Source: Drouetiella hepatica Uher 2000/2452
Lineage (GTDB): Bacteria; Cyanobacteriota; Cyanobacteriia; Elainellales; Elainellaceae
Reading direction: 5' to 3'
Length of the DNA stretch: 64,000 nucleotides
NCBI GenBank assembly: GCA_019359505.1
Contig: JAHHHD010000001.1
Coordinates: forward strand, 248,001-312,000
Part shown: positions 1 through 7,867 of the stretch, one piece after another
How positions within the stretch are numbered: the first letter of the stretch is position 1
Layout of the letters: each line of letters begins with the position of its first letter
Position numbers and translations under genes: made by a program
The notes under the pieces: model-generated
What the model saw: the letters and a program-made list of their open reading frames with translations, nothing else
Database searches by the model: none
Told to the model about the DNA's origin: nothing

Positions 1-604
1 ACCCATCTACCATGGCAAGAGTGTTGGCAGCAGATGAATTTAAGCTGCCCGTCACGGAATCTGTGACGGAATCTGTGACGGAATTTGCTAGAGAATCTGC
101 TACGAAATCTGTCGCCAGTTCTGAAAGGACGATCGCCTCAGATACGGTGCGACGATAGCCCATCCATTCTTCTGTTCGAATGCCCCACTGCCGAGAGACG
201 TAGAGATCTTCAGGACGATAAAAAACTTCGGGCAGGTTGTCCAAGAGCGGATGGCGATTTTGTCCGTAGTGCAACGCAATTCGCCCGACGTTGATCAAAT
301 AACAGTAGGCAATTTCGTGATGGCTAGGAGCAATCTGGGAACCGTCTGTAGCGAGGACGGTATGAATCGGCGGAGCAGGCGTAAGATCAATTTTTGTATC
401 TAGCGGTTCTAGAGGTGCGGCGGCGGCAAAGCCTAAGCGATCGCGCCAAATTTGCTGCTGGGTCACGAGGTCATCTTGATGCTGACGAGCTTGCGCCAAT
501 AGCTGCTGAGCCAAGCCTAGGCGCTGACGGGTGGCGGCGGCTTCGTGAGTCAGATGTTGACCGATGCCCTGCATCTGACGGGCAAGTTTAATCAGATCAA
601 GCAT
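1..604 (-). CDS. nurA: NurA-domain nuclease, N-terminal part (runs off the window)
   Basis: The reading frame opens at the ATG complementary to 602-604 and stays open to base 1, giving about 201 residues. NurA is a 5'-3' nuclease that in archaea works with the HerA helicase in DNA end processing; cyanobacteria carry single-gene homologues. Two features of the family are visible: a first acidic motif in LATDGSQI near residue 88 and a second Asp in MVDG at the truncated end, which form the metal site. An N-terminal Gln-rich helix precedes the domain. A short Ser/Val/Thr/Asp repeat (SVTDSVTDSVTGS) sits between the motifs and comes from a tandem DNA repeat at about 55-95. The start codon lies inside a perfect inverted repeat. 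No Shine-Dalgarno sequence is visible. The C-terminal half is missing, so activity cannot be judged. Confidence 0.8.
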   Translation of the reverse strand, partial: MLDLIKLARQMQGIGQHLTHEAAATRQRLGLAQQLLAQARQHQDDLVTQQQIWRDRLGFAAAAPLEPLDTKIDLTPAPPIHTVLATDGSQIAPSHHEIAYCYLINVGRIALHYGQNRHPLLDNLPEVFYRPEDLYVSRQWGIRTEEWMGYRRTVSEAIVLSELATDFVADSLANSVTDSVTDSVTGSLNSSAANTLAMVDG

Positions 605-647
605 AGGATAATGACAGACAAATGTACTGGCTGTCATTATCCTATGC
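601..647. promoter_or_regulatory. Perfect 17-bp inverted repeat over the nurA start codon
   Basis: The arms 601-617 and 631-647 are exact reverse complements separated by 13 bases. The nurA ATG (602-604, minus strand) lies in one arm. It could be an operator, or an mRNA hairpin that hides the start codon. No partner regulator is visible nearby. Confidence 0.6.
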
Positions 648-1430
648 GATTTTTACAGACGTCTAGCGATCGCGCTTCAAAGTTGTTTATTTTTTGAAAG
701 GAGCGTGCCCTTTTCAAAAGTAGGCATTAAGCAGCTTTCAGTTTCACCGAATTTATTCATGCCATTAGCTGATCCCGTCCTACCCCTCAGACTCCCTAGC
801 GTGGTGAAGGTATCACCGCGCAACCCAAACAGGGTGCTTGTAGCACGTCCAGAGAATCGCTATGTTGACTACTTCATCATCCACTTCATTATCCCCATCA
901 ACGTATCCCTCAATATCTCACCCGTCGTTAATGTCGTGAGCTGTTAGAGGATATTTTAAAGGTCCAACTATGGGTGGCGAAACGTTCCAGATCTCCACTG
1001 TCCCCTTTTTAAGGGGACAGTGGAGATCATCCAGGTGCCTAAAATCGCAGCTGACCACTTTTCAAACATCCTCTAATGTCGTTGCCCCCTAGCTCTGCTA
1101 GAAGTAGCTTCATGCTATCTTCCCTGCAGATGGACGATTCATGTTCAGAAATTACGCTGTCAATGCTTTGCCTAGGTTGCGTCCAGTGATTTGATCGCGA
1201 TCGCTGATGTCAAAAAGTAGCTGCCGATATGAATGCGCTGCAAAGACTTCCCACCCCACTCTATTGACTGTCCTTGAACGGGCAGCAGCAAGAAATACAG
1301 GTCGGAAGCTTGGGAAGAAATCTTGCTAACAGATCACCAATCTCTATTTACTTGACATCAATTCTCATTTAAACTCAATATTATGGTTCAATTTAAATAA
1401 AGGAATATTTCTATCAAGACGCTTCCGTAT
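648..1430. other. Gene-poor stretch with a MITE-like element
   Basis: No convincing coding sequence is present. The stretch holds an imperfect hairpin at about 693-717, the inverted-repeat element at 944-1076, and a TTGACA hexamer at 1352-1357 in an AT-rich run that could be a promoter for something downstream. The 80-codon frame at 705-947 has no ribosome site and no family resemblance. Confidence 0.4.
944..1076. mobile_element. 133-bp MITE-like element with internal perfect hairpin
   Basis: The ends TTAGAGGAT (944-952) and ATCCTCTAA (1068-1076) are reverse complements. The similarity continues imperfectly inward (TTT, AAA and GT blocks are shared) for about 22 bases. In the middle lies a perfect 18-bp-arm palindrome with a TTT loop (990-1028). 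It encodes nothing. The ends resemble IS5-family termini as I remember them, which would make it a non-autonomous element. No clean target-site duplication was found. Confidence 0.55.
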
Positions 1431-1922
1431 ATGGTCGATCCTTTCATTATCTTGTGCCGCACAGGTATGATGACGGCTCTAGTCTCCTCTGTAGCTGCTC
1501 ATTGCCTGGTGTCAGAGGCTGGGGCTGAGTTTGCTTACGCCACTACAATTTGTCTGCTAGCTGCCATTACTTTGCAGGCAATGATGGAAAAGTTATTTCA
1601 GCAGGAATCATTTGCAAAAATTTTTACCGGATTTTTCTTCTCAAGGACGCTGTTCTGGATGAAGCAGATGGGGCGATCGCCTAAAAACACACCGCAGCTA
1701 AAAGCCTCCCGCCAAAAAAGCCCTGAGTCCAGAGTTTTTTCTACAGGAGGCGTTAGGAAGCGAAGCGTTATCGGCTCAGCACAAGCGTATCAGGCGCAAG
1801 GAAGTGAGCAATGTGGTAAGCCCGTTCTTCTGTTTTTAGCAAGATCTTCTCGTACAGATAGCGGGTGGCGCGATCGCCCAAACTCTCGGCTTGAGCAGCC
1901 TGACGACGCAGCAAACCAATAA
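1431..1922 (+). CDS. Doubtful small membrane-protein frame
   Basis: This 163-codon frame begins with about 75 residues containing two hydrophobic stretches, one after VDPFIIL and one around [16 protein letters not shown]. Its last 50 codons are simply antisense to the end of the dps gene and run through a transcription terminator. An AAAGGAA sequence lies about 30 bases upstream, too far to serve as a ribosome site. I do not recognise a family. If anything here is real it is the first half, possibly a decayed or very small membrane protein. Confidence 0.15.
   Translation: MVDPFIILCRTGMMTALVSSVAAHCLVSEAGAEFAYATTICLLAAITLQAMMEKLFQQESFAKIFTGFFFSRTLFWMKQMGRSPKNTPQLKASRQKSPESRVFSTGGVRKRSVIGSAQAYQAQGSEQCGKPVLLFLARSSRTDSGWRDRPNSRLEQPDDAANQ
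1714..1740. terminator. Bidirectional terminator behind dps
   Basis: A run of six A, a short CCCTG/CAGAG stem with an AGTC loop, and a run of six T form a compact intrinsic terminator readable in both directions. It lies 28 bases past the dps stop codon. Confidence 0.6.
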
Positions 1923-2304
1923 TGGACTGTTCTGCCACCAAATCGTTCTCTAGCATTTGACGACAGTTGTATGCCCCATCCGGCTCAGGCGCAAAGCAGC
2001 ACAACTCTGCCAGTTTGGTAAAGCTGGCGGCGGGTACTCCTCCCAATCCATCTAGACGTTCCCCAATCTCATGAGTATGGTCTTGAACCTCTCCGTAGCT
2101 GTCCGAAAAGAACTGATGCAGCGAATAAAACTCTGCCCCTTCCACCACAAAGTGATGCTTCTGGTATTGCAAGTAGAGCGCCTGAAAACTCGCCAGGACT
2201 CTGTTAAATCCTTCACAAATTGGCTCAGTGGTCGATCGCTCCAGCGCAATTGGATTGTCAACAACCTGACCAAACGATTGAACCAGCGTTTGAACTTCAG
2301 ACAT
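1768..2304 (-). CDS. dps: Dps-family ferritin with a His-type ferroxidase site
   Basis: A 178-residue Dps protein, a dodecameric shell that oxidises and stores iron and protects DNA from peroxide. The start at 2304 is chosen because CAGGAGA lies directly upstream; a longer frame to 2340 has no such site. Counting from this Met, His51 and His63 occupy the usual ferroxidase positions and Glu82 is kept in GERLDGLGG. The two usual Asp ligands are replaced: Ser67 where E. coli Dps has Asp67, and His78 where it has Asp78. A His at position 78 marks the unusual His-type centre reported for some cyanobacterial Dps proteins. A CC pair in LCCFAPEP follows the core. It is a single gene with its own terminator, near another ferritin-like gene at 3.4 kb. 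Confidence 0.88.
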   Translation of the reverse strand: MSEVQTLVQSFGQVVDNPIALERSTTEPICEGFNRVLASFQALYLQYQKHHFVVEGAEFYSLHQFFSDSYGEVQDHTHEIGERLDGLGGVPAASFTKLAELCCFAPEPDGAYNCRQMLENDLVAEQSIIGLLRRQAAQAESLGDRATRYLYEKILLKTEERAYHIAHFLAPDTLVLSR

Positions 2305-2510
2305 AGTGTTCTCCTGAAAGCGAGTTAGATGTACCAACAAACCCTAGAACTCAAGATTATCAAATTTCAGAAATATTTTAAGCGTTTTTTATCTGGCTTT
2401 TGCTAGATGCTAAATGATAAATGGGAAATTCTATAGACTGTTCTAAATCAAGATTTTCATGAGAAGCGATAGGAATTTATCAGGGTCAGTCAACGCTGCA
2501 CAACAGAAGT

Positions 2511-2903
2511 ATGAAATGTCCCAAATGTGGATCAGATCAAGTGAATCGAAATGGGCATAATTATGGCAAGCAAAACTATATTTGTAAGCAATGTGGTCGC
2601 CAGTTTTTAGAAGTTTATAAATTAAGAGGCTATTCTGAAGATGCTAAAAAAATCTGCTTGAGAATGTATGCAAACGGCATGGGGTTTCGCGCCATTGAAC
2701 GAGTGACAGGGATTAGCCATAATACGGTAATCAATTGGGTTAAGCAGTCAGATATGGGGTTTCTAGATATCTCTCAACCTCCAGAAAAATCAGATGCTAA
2801 TTCTGAGGAGTCTGAGCTTGATCAGTCAAAAAAGTATTTGGCTCAGGAAACTTCTCTCAATTGGATGCGACCTGATTTATCTGTTCCTAAAAGTGTTAAT
2901 TAA
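2511..2903 (+). CDS. Orphan IS1-type InsA-like zinc-ribbon/HTH protein
   Basis: The first 85 residues match the N-terminal part of IS1-type transposases. A zinc ribbon with two CxxC pairs (MKCPKCGS at residue 3 and ICKQCGRQF near 25) is followed by a helix-turn-helix in MGFRAIERVTGISHNTVINWVKQ. The rest of the 130 residues is an unrelated polar tail. No catalytic InsB part (DDE) follows: the 170 bases after the stop are AT-rich and empty. This is a truncated insertion-sequence remnant or a stand-alone DNA-binding protein derived from one. No terminal inverted repeats were found around it. Confidence 0.7.
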   Translation: MKCPKCGSDQVNRNGHNYGKQNYICKQCGRQFLEVYKLRGYSEDAKKICLRMYANGMGFRAIERVTGISHNTVINWVKQSDMGFLDISQPPEKSDANSEESELDQSKKYLAQETSLNWMRPDLSVPKSVN

Positions 2904-3073
2904 AAACAAGTGTTAATTAAAAACTTTAGTCGTTCTTCTTTCTCTTTTACTTAAATCATGAAATGGTTGTGCAGATTTTTTGAGAAAGCTGTTAAAAAAT
3001 GCGATCGATATCTTGAATGCTGGCAAATAATTTCAATAAGATGCCCTAAATATTTTTACTAACAGGAGTTTTT

Positions 3074-3364
3074 ATGAATCCCAATAAATCTGATCTTCAG
3101 ACCGAAGAAATGATTGAAATTCAATGCGAAGATCGCTGGCAGGTCTACCAACGATTGCAAGAGTTAGACATTTCTTGTCAATGTAGCTATCATCAGCCTT
3201 TGAAAGTTCAAGTGAGTAATGCTGTGACAGCTGTTCAGGTTTGGAGTGTTGCCAAACAAGTCACAATGCCTCGACAAGCGCTAGCAAACTGGCTGGAAAG
3301 CTGCTGGAGGGTTCGTAGCTCCTCTAAAAGAAACCGTGAACGAGGAGAGATGACGAACGGGTGA
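3074..3364 (+). CDS. Conserved hypothetical protein, 96 aa
   Basis: An ACAGGAG ribosome site precedes the ATG by six bases, so this is very likely a real gene. The protein is small and soluble with an Asn/Lys-rich start. A compact central domain (about residues 12-82) carries a CQC motif and a Trp-rich end (NWLESCWRV). It resembles small uncharacterised cyanobacterial proteins, but I cannot assign a function. It overlaps by four bases the GTG that opens the long form of the next frame, so it may be co-transcribed with the ferritin-like gene. Confidence 0.65.
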   Translation: MNPNKSDLQTEEMIEIQCEDRWQVYQRLQELDISCQCSYHQPLKVQVSNAVTAVQVWSVAKQVTMPRQALANWLESCWRVRSSSKRNRERGEMTNG

Positions 3365-3453
3365 GCCTAAATTTTCCAGAGCGCATATCCTTAATTCTTA
3401 GAAAACCAATAAAAACAGCTAACCTTAAATACGCGCTAAAAACTTGGCACCCT

Positions 3454-3912
3454 ATGAAAGAACTAGATACCGCAAAAACGATTCATCTGCTCAATGCGAT
3501 CATGGAAGCTGAACTCTCTGGTGTGGTTCGCTACACGCACTATTCGCTCATGGTAACGGGGCCTAACCGGATTCCGATCGTGCAGTTTCTCAAAGCTCAA
3601 GCCAGTGAATCATTGCTTCACGCTCAGCAGGCAGGAGAAATTCTTACGGGATTAGACGGACATCCCACGTTGAGTATTTTACCGATCGAAGAAACTGACA
3701 AACATACGGTTTATGATCTTTTGCTAGAAAGCTTGAATCACGAAAAGGCAGCGCTGAACCTGTACAAAAATCTGCTAGATGTCGTTACAGATGCCAGCGT
3801 TTACCTGGAAGAATTTGCTAGAGGAATGATTGGGCAGGAGGAACTACACGGTATGGAGCTGAAAAAGATGCTGCGTGACTTTGACCCCAAAGTATCCAAA
3901 GCCATCTCTTAG
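3454..3912 (+). CDS. Ferritin-like (bacterioferritin-type) diiron protein
   Basis: A four-helix ferritin-like protein of 152 residues from the ATG at 3454 (MKELDTAKTI). The frame is open back to a GTG at 3361, but the added residues do not look like the family. Conserved carboxylate and His positions are visible: Glu in IMEAELSGVVRYTHYS, the SESLLHAQQAGE segment, the Glu of LNHEKAAL, and IGQEELHGMELKKML. Proteins of this type in cyanobacteria are annotated as bacterioferritins and are thought to store or oxidise iron. No heme-ligand Met is obvious. The neighbouring dps gene suggests a small iron and oxidative-stress patch. Confidence 0.75.
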   Translation: MKELDTAKTIHLLNAIMEAELSGVVRYTHYSLMVTGPNRIPIVQFLKAQASESLLHAQQAGEILTGLDGHPTLSILPIEETDKHTVYDLLLESLNHEKAALNLYKNLLDVVTDASVYLEEFARGMIGQEELHGMELKKMLRDFDPKVSKAIS

Positions 3913-4083
3913 AGTCATCTCTGGAACTTTTCCCTCCCTTCAATCTGTAGCCGTGGGCAAAGGGACAGGACATTTTTGTGGGGTCAATGCCCTTATCAAA
4001 TTTAGCCTGCAAAACGGCTGGAGGCTTCGCAGTGCCTTTCACTATGTCCGACAAGACTACGATATTACAGGTGTACCCGAAAG

Positions 4084-4776
4084 CTATTTTTGATTTCCCA
4101 TGTGCTGAGCCAACTGCTGCACAAAAGCGTGATGCTCCGGTGAATCCAATCCTTGCTGTAACACCGATAGAACGATCGCCATTTCTGCGGATAGTAATGC
4201 CGAAACTGCCAACCACAATCCTGGAAATACGTTACTCCGAATAATGCCCTGCTCATCGGGCAGTTGTGCAACATACTCATCTGCCTGTAGGACAAACCAA
4301 TCCACCTGATGATCCAACGTCCGCCAGACAATATATTCCCGAACTCCACTACGACGATAGGCACGTTTTTTATCATGCAAATCGATCGCTACACTACTTG
4401 CCGCCACCTCTACCACCAGTTCAGGCGCACCTTCGATGTAGTCATCTTCACCCACTCTTGCTTGTCTACCTGGCACCAGCAACACGGCATCCGGCTGAGG
4501 TTCATTCTCCAAATCCAGCCTCACCGTTGGTTCAATGCCCAGAATAACGCCTGGAGTTGCAGTTTTATAAGTCCAGAGCCAACCAACGAGATCCCCATGC
4601 GGTTCGCCATGACTTTTAATTCTCAGCGGCGATGCCATATAGACTACTCCTTCCACTAATTCAGCCTTCCTCACCTGCGGCATTGCCTGATAGCGGCGCT
4701 CAAACTCGAATCGAGAAAGGTGATCACCATTTTCTAAAGGTGGAATTGAAAGCCTGATCTCTGGAGTCGCAACCAT
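4084..4776 (-). CDS. Uma2 family endonuclease (DUF820)
   Basis: A 230-residue protein of the Uma2/DUF820 group, PD-(D/E)XK-fold predicted nucleases present in dozens of copies in cyanobacteria with unknown cellular role. Visible motifs are the Asp of PQPDAVLLV, the Glu pair of ELVVEVAAS, and the Lys region DLHDKKRAYRRSGVREYIVW. The start at 4776 has AAGGAGG directly upstream; the frame extends to 4794 without a better site. The C-terminal tail is short compared with copies that carry a long coiled coil. It is a single gene pointing away from the decayed region to its right. Confidence 0.82.
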   Translation of the reverse strand: MVATPEIRLSIPPLENGDHLSRFEFERRYQAMPQVRKAELVEGVVYMASPLRIKSHGEPHGDLVGWLWTYKTATPGVILGIEPTVRLDLENEPQPDAVLLVPGRQARVGEDDYIEGAPELVVEVAASSVAIDLHDKKRAYRRSGVREYIVWRTLDHQVDWFVLQADEYVAQLPDEQGIIRSNVFPGLWLAVSALLSAEMAIVLSVLQQGLDSPEHHAFVQQLAQHMGNQK

Positions 4777-5109
4777 GAGTCCTCCTTGAAACACATCCTT
4801 ATTCTAAGTCCTTCTTATGAATCCCAAATCGTATGAATCCTAAAGGAATCTGAAATTGAACATTCCTCCCGTACCGCTATATTGGTTTAGCTGGTGGCGA
4901 TCGCCCCTTAACTGAGTTGCGCAGATGAGCTAATCAAAGAGGAATCGCGATCGTGTGTGCTGAGTCTTGCAGCAGAGATTCCTTACATCAGTAAGATAGA
5001 GCATTATCTGACCAACAGATTGATACAAAGATTAGTCTAGCGATCGTGCTTCTGGTAAATCCCTTGATTATCCACTACTGCTGACCCTGAAGTTATTATA
5101 TCTGTCTCC

Positions 5110-5414
5110 TGAAAGAGGACTTATATATCATCTTCTCCATCCTCTATCCAGGCAAAGCCGCCTAAATGTTCCATCTTCTTTGATCGCGTAAAATCGAGAT
5201 TTCTTTATCGCTTGCTTTGGTGCCGTTGGCGGTTTACCTATCTATACCCTCTGGGTATCTTTCGGACTTTCTCCACCGATCCTATTTATCATAGGCTTTA
5301 TCCTGTGGTGTGCCGTCGGCGAGTTCAAGGCGATCGCTTCTAAAAGAATAACTTCACCTACTCAACCGCAAGACTCTGCAAGTGGCATTCACGTCATGAT
5401 TTTCTGTTGCTGAG
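5110..5414 (+). pseudogene. Decayed membrane-protein gene fragment
   Basis: From about 5204 an open frame without a start codon reads a hydrophobic sequence (DFFIACFGAVGGLPIYTLW, then SPPILFIIGFILWCAVGEF) and stops at 5412-5414. Just upstream another frame reads FSILYPGKAA before a stop, and in-frame stops separate the two. The pattern is that of a small two-helix membrane protein broken by frameshifts and stops. The family is not recognised. Confidence 0.35.
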
Positions 5415-5510
5415 GCAAAGTCTTAGCAGCAGAAAATCATTATATTTTGAGCAGTACCAAAACTTTCGCAGTCGGCAATCACTGACCACAGAATTCCTAA
5501 CGCTGTAAAG

Positions 5511-5607
5511 ATATAGCAACCGCCAAGGCGGTTAGGACGGGGATATTTATGGTGGGGCGCGAAGCGCCCCACCATAAATATCCTAAGCAAACTGGCACCA
5601 GCTATAT
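5511..5607 (+). repeat. Bipartite palindromic repeat, copy A
   Basis: The outer part reads from ATATAGCAACCGCC to CAGCTATAT and contains the self-complementary AACCGCCAAGGCGGTT. Inside sits a perfect hairpin (GATATTTATGGTGGGGCGC with its complement, GAA loop). Other copies lie at 8674, 37467, 46145, 52764, 56153 and 61831. Confidence 0.8.
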
Positions 5608-5790
5608 CACTGCTACTCAATCGAATATTTACTGCGCTAGAGCTTTGCATTTACATGAAGAGGCTTGACAAGCTGCGCCAATAAGGCATATTGTTTTTGA
5701 GAATCTTTATCAAAAAGGACTCTGTACAGTGCAACAGCACAAGCTGGCATTGGCAACAGCAAGTGAGAGGTCTAAAAGTGAGAGGTCTAT

Positions 5791-5910
5791 ATGTTTATTA
5801 TTGATTTCTTTGCTGCTGGTGAGATTGTCATGTATCCGCTGCTGGCATTTTCAGCTGTGGCGATCGCCCTGATTATTGAGCGCTGCCTATTCTGGTATGG
5901 CATTACGTAA
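5791..5910 (+). pseudogene. exbB: exbB remnant (first 39 codons)
   Basis: The 39 codons from ATG 5791 to TAA 5910 read as the start of an ExbB/TolQ proton-channel subunit: MFIIDFFAAG followed by a transmembrane helix (VMYPLLAFSAVAIALIIER) and CLFWYGIT. Normal ExbB has over 200 residues with three helices, so most is missing. The break comes right where a 49-base perfect palindrome begins 12 bases later, followed by the tail of exbD and an intact tonB-like gene. This is the relic of an exbB-exbD-tonB operon. Confidence 0.75.
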
Positions 5911-5922
5911 TTGAGTTAGGAC

Positions 5923-5971
5923 GAGTTATTTTTTGAGAGCCGCGCGGAGCGCGGCTCTCAAAAAATAACTC
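5923..5971. repeat. Perfect 23-bp-arm palindrome at the exbB/exbD deletion joint
   Basis: Arms 5923-5945 and 5949-5971 are exact complements with a GGA loop. The stem has an A/T outer part (GAGTTATTTTTT) and a G/C inner part (GAGAGCCGCGC). It sits between the exbB and exbD remnants. A similar layout with the same GGA loop is found at 43448-43498. Confidence 0.8.
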
Positions 5972-6044
5972 ATTGGATCTAAGCGCGTAGCGCTATACAA
6001 AGTCGATAGGCGGCATAAACGAGTTGTGTGAGAAGTGTTGGTAG

Positions 6045-6203
6045 CTCACCGAAATAGTTCTGATAGGCAACAAGCCAGAAGTATTAGCGGTAAGCAATGC
6101 CGATACCAAGGTAGAGCGTGGTCAAGTCGTTGCTGTGATAGATCAGTTACAAATGCTATGGAGTATAAAGTTGAGAATTTCTATGAAGAAAGCAGCCAAT
6201 TAA
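6045..6203 (+). pseudogene. exbD: exbD remnant (C-terminal part)
   Basis: After an in-frame stop at 6042-6044, about 52 codons read like the end of ExbD: VLAVSNADTKVERGQVVAVI, then DQLQ and a tail ending at TAA 6203. The family's C-terminal domain has the same order: hydrophobic strand, AD, a V-x-x-G-x-V-V helix, then a closing strand. The N-terminal membrane anchor and start codon are missing. It lies 45 bases before the tonB-like gene. Confidence 0.65.
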
Positions 6204-6248
6204 AAGCATCTCGCTGAAAATAGTTCTTTAATTAATGCTTGTAGGAAG

Positions 6249-7739
6249 ATGGTTTATTCAGAATTTGTTGCCCAACAGCGAGAACGTGAACGCAAAGGCT
6301 TGAAAGCACTTTTGCTTCAAACGCTGGTTGCGTCACTTGCCCTACATTCTGGGCTGATGTTTCTCAACTGGAAGGCGCTTTGGAAACCGCAGCCGCAGTC
6401 GGAAGATGAGATCGCGATCGTGGTGACTGAGCCGGAAGTATCAGAAGCGGAAGAAGCAAATCTGTCAGAACCAGAGGCAGAGAACACTGACCTGCTGACG
6501 AGTGAAGAGGGCGGCGGCGGCGGCGGTGCGGCAGCAGCGGCTGGCTCAGTTGAGGCAATTCCAGAATCCATTGAACCCACTCTCCAATCTACCGCCCAAT
6601 CTACCGCCCAATCTACCGCTAAGTTAGATACAGCCCAATCGCGCTTACCTGATTCAGCAACCTTCCCAGATCCAGAGGTTTCTCCGTCCATTACGCCGCA
6701 GCCCAGCGCTCCTCCAGTTGCCGCACAGCCTTCTCCAGCCGTAAACTCACCCAGCTTGAGTAATTTGTTTGATCGCCTGCGCCGCGATCGTGAAGCCCGT
6801 CAGAACCAGGGTCAAAGAAATCCGACCGCAGCGGTAGGTTCGGGAGGTTCGGGTACAGGCTTAGGCACTGGCTTAGGTACTGGCTCTGGATTAGGATCAG
6901 GTTCGGGCACAGGTAGCGGCTCAGGTTCCGGATCGGGTTCGGGTAGCGGCTCAGGATCAGGTTCCGGATCGGGTAGCGGCTCAGGTTTAGGGACTCGCTC
7001 AGGCAGTAGACAGGAAAGCGGACGTAGTATTAGCTGTCGCGATTGTCCGGAAGTAAACTATCCGCAGGAAGCGCTGCGAGAGCAGATGGAAGGGACTGTG
7101 AAAGTGATGGTGGACTACGATGAGAACGGCAATGTCGTCAGTGCAATATTGGTAGATTCCAGCGGACACACAGTGCTCGATGAAGCCGTGCTAGAAACCG
7201 TTCGAGAACGCTATCGTCTGCGTGATACCTCTGGCTCAGGTAGCACTGTTCTTAGCGTTGACATGACGATCGATGGCTCTGAGTTTAACCGTCAGGCACA
7301 GGAACGAGGGGATCGCCGAGAGGTCAACGTTCCGCCTCCAGTTGCGGCTGAGGAAGCGCCAACCAATGAAGCCGCCGCCCCGATAGGAACACCCCTTCCA
7401 GCGATCGCCCCTGCATCGAACGAGGATATTCTTAGAGATGTGCCGCCGGAATCTCCGTCAGCACTCCCAATTGAGTCACCTAGTGCGCCGGAATCTCCAT
7501 CAGCACTGCCAATTGAGTCACCCAGTACGCCCATACCTGATGCAATGACTGCACCTAGCCCTGTCGCGCCGCCAGTGCAACCTCCGTTGCCGGATGCGCC
7601 TGCTGAACCCGAACCCCCTTTACCTGCCTCTGTGCCGTTCTCCCCATCTGCTGAAGAACCCTTGCTACCGCCCACTCCTGAAGCGCCGCCCGAAGCTGCT
7701 CCGAATCTAATAGTGCCTGCTGCACCCATAGAGCCATAG
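6249..7739 (+). CDS. tonB: TonB-like energy transducer with an unusual Pro-rich C-terminal tail
   Basis: A 496-residue TonB-type protein, which normally carries energy from ExbBD to outer-membrane receptors. It has a cytoplasmic N-terminus rich in Arg/Lys, one membrane anchor at about residues 21-41, an acidic stretch (50-87), a Gly/Ala run (88-98), a QSTA tandem repeat (113-124), a long Ser/Gly dipeptide spacer (about 197-245), and a TonB C-terminal domain at about 258-345 ([20 protein letters not shown], a conserved D-x-NGNV, then [10 protein letters not shown]). In ordinary TonB this domain ends the protein. Here about 150 Pro/Ala/Glu-rich residues follow, with a repeated [12 protein letters not shown] unit. 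The start at 6249 is preceded by GTAGGAAG. The upstream exbB and exbD are broken, so it must use another proton channel or be losing function. Confidence 0.8.
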   Translation: MVYSEFVAQQRERERKGLKALLLQTLVASLALHSGLMFLNWKALWKPQPQSEDEIAIVVTEPEVSEAEEANLSEPEAENTDLLTSEEGGGGGGAAAAAGSVEAIPESIEPTLQSTAQSTAQSTAKLDTAQSRLPDSATFPDPEVSPSITPQPSAPPVAAQPSPAVNSPSLSNLFDRLRRDREARQNQGQRNPTAAVGSGGSGTGLGTGLGTGSGLGSGSGTGSGSGSGSGSGSGSGSGSGSGSGSGLGTRSGSRQESGRSISCRDCPEVNYPQEALREQMEGTVKVMVDYDENGNVVSAILVDSSGHTVLDEAVLETVRERYRLRDTSGSGSTVLSVDMTIDGSEFNRQAQERGDRREVNVPPPVAAEEAPTNEAAAPIGTPLPAIAPASNEDILRDVPPESPSALPIESPSAPESPSALPIESPSTPIPDAMTAPSPVAPPVQPPLPDAPAEPEPPLPASVPFSPSAEEPLLPPTPEAPPEAAPNLIVPAAPIEP

Positions 7740-7867
7740 AGCCGATTTTTAGGTCTCTTAATTCCTTCTTAATCTGCTGTCAATGTGGAACTGCTAGAGT
7801 TCTGGGCAAGTATCACCGCACTTGGCTTAAACGCAATCTAGATCCTGTGACTAAGAATTCTTTGAAT

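Larger units (their letters stand above)
4795..5790. other. Almost 1 kb without an intact gene
   Basis: Besides the fragments listed separately (membrane-protein remnant, palindromic repeat) this stretch contains only scattered GCGATCGC/CGATCG sites and a short direct repeat of GTGAGAGGTCTA at 5763-5790, just before the exbB remnant. Nothing else is recognisable. Confidence 0.5.

Noticed and set aside
705-947. 80-codon plus-strand frame before the MITE-like element
   Set aside because: There is no ribosome site, no start context and no recognisable protein pattern.
5423-5650. 75-codon minus-strand frame
   Set aside because: It is mostly a translation of the palindromic repeat copy A.
6840-7000. 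Short tandem repeats that could look like a CRISPR or minisatellite
   Set aside because: They are in-frame Ser-Gly codon repeats inside the TonB-like protein spacer, with no spacers or regular repeat length.
7292-7729. 145-codon minus-strand Gly/Ala-rich frame
   Set aside because: It is the antisense shadow of the Pro/Ala/Glu-rich tail of the TonB-like protein.
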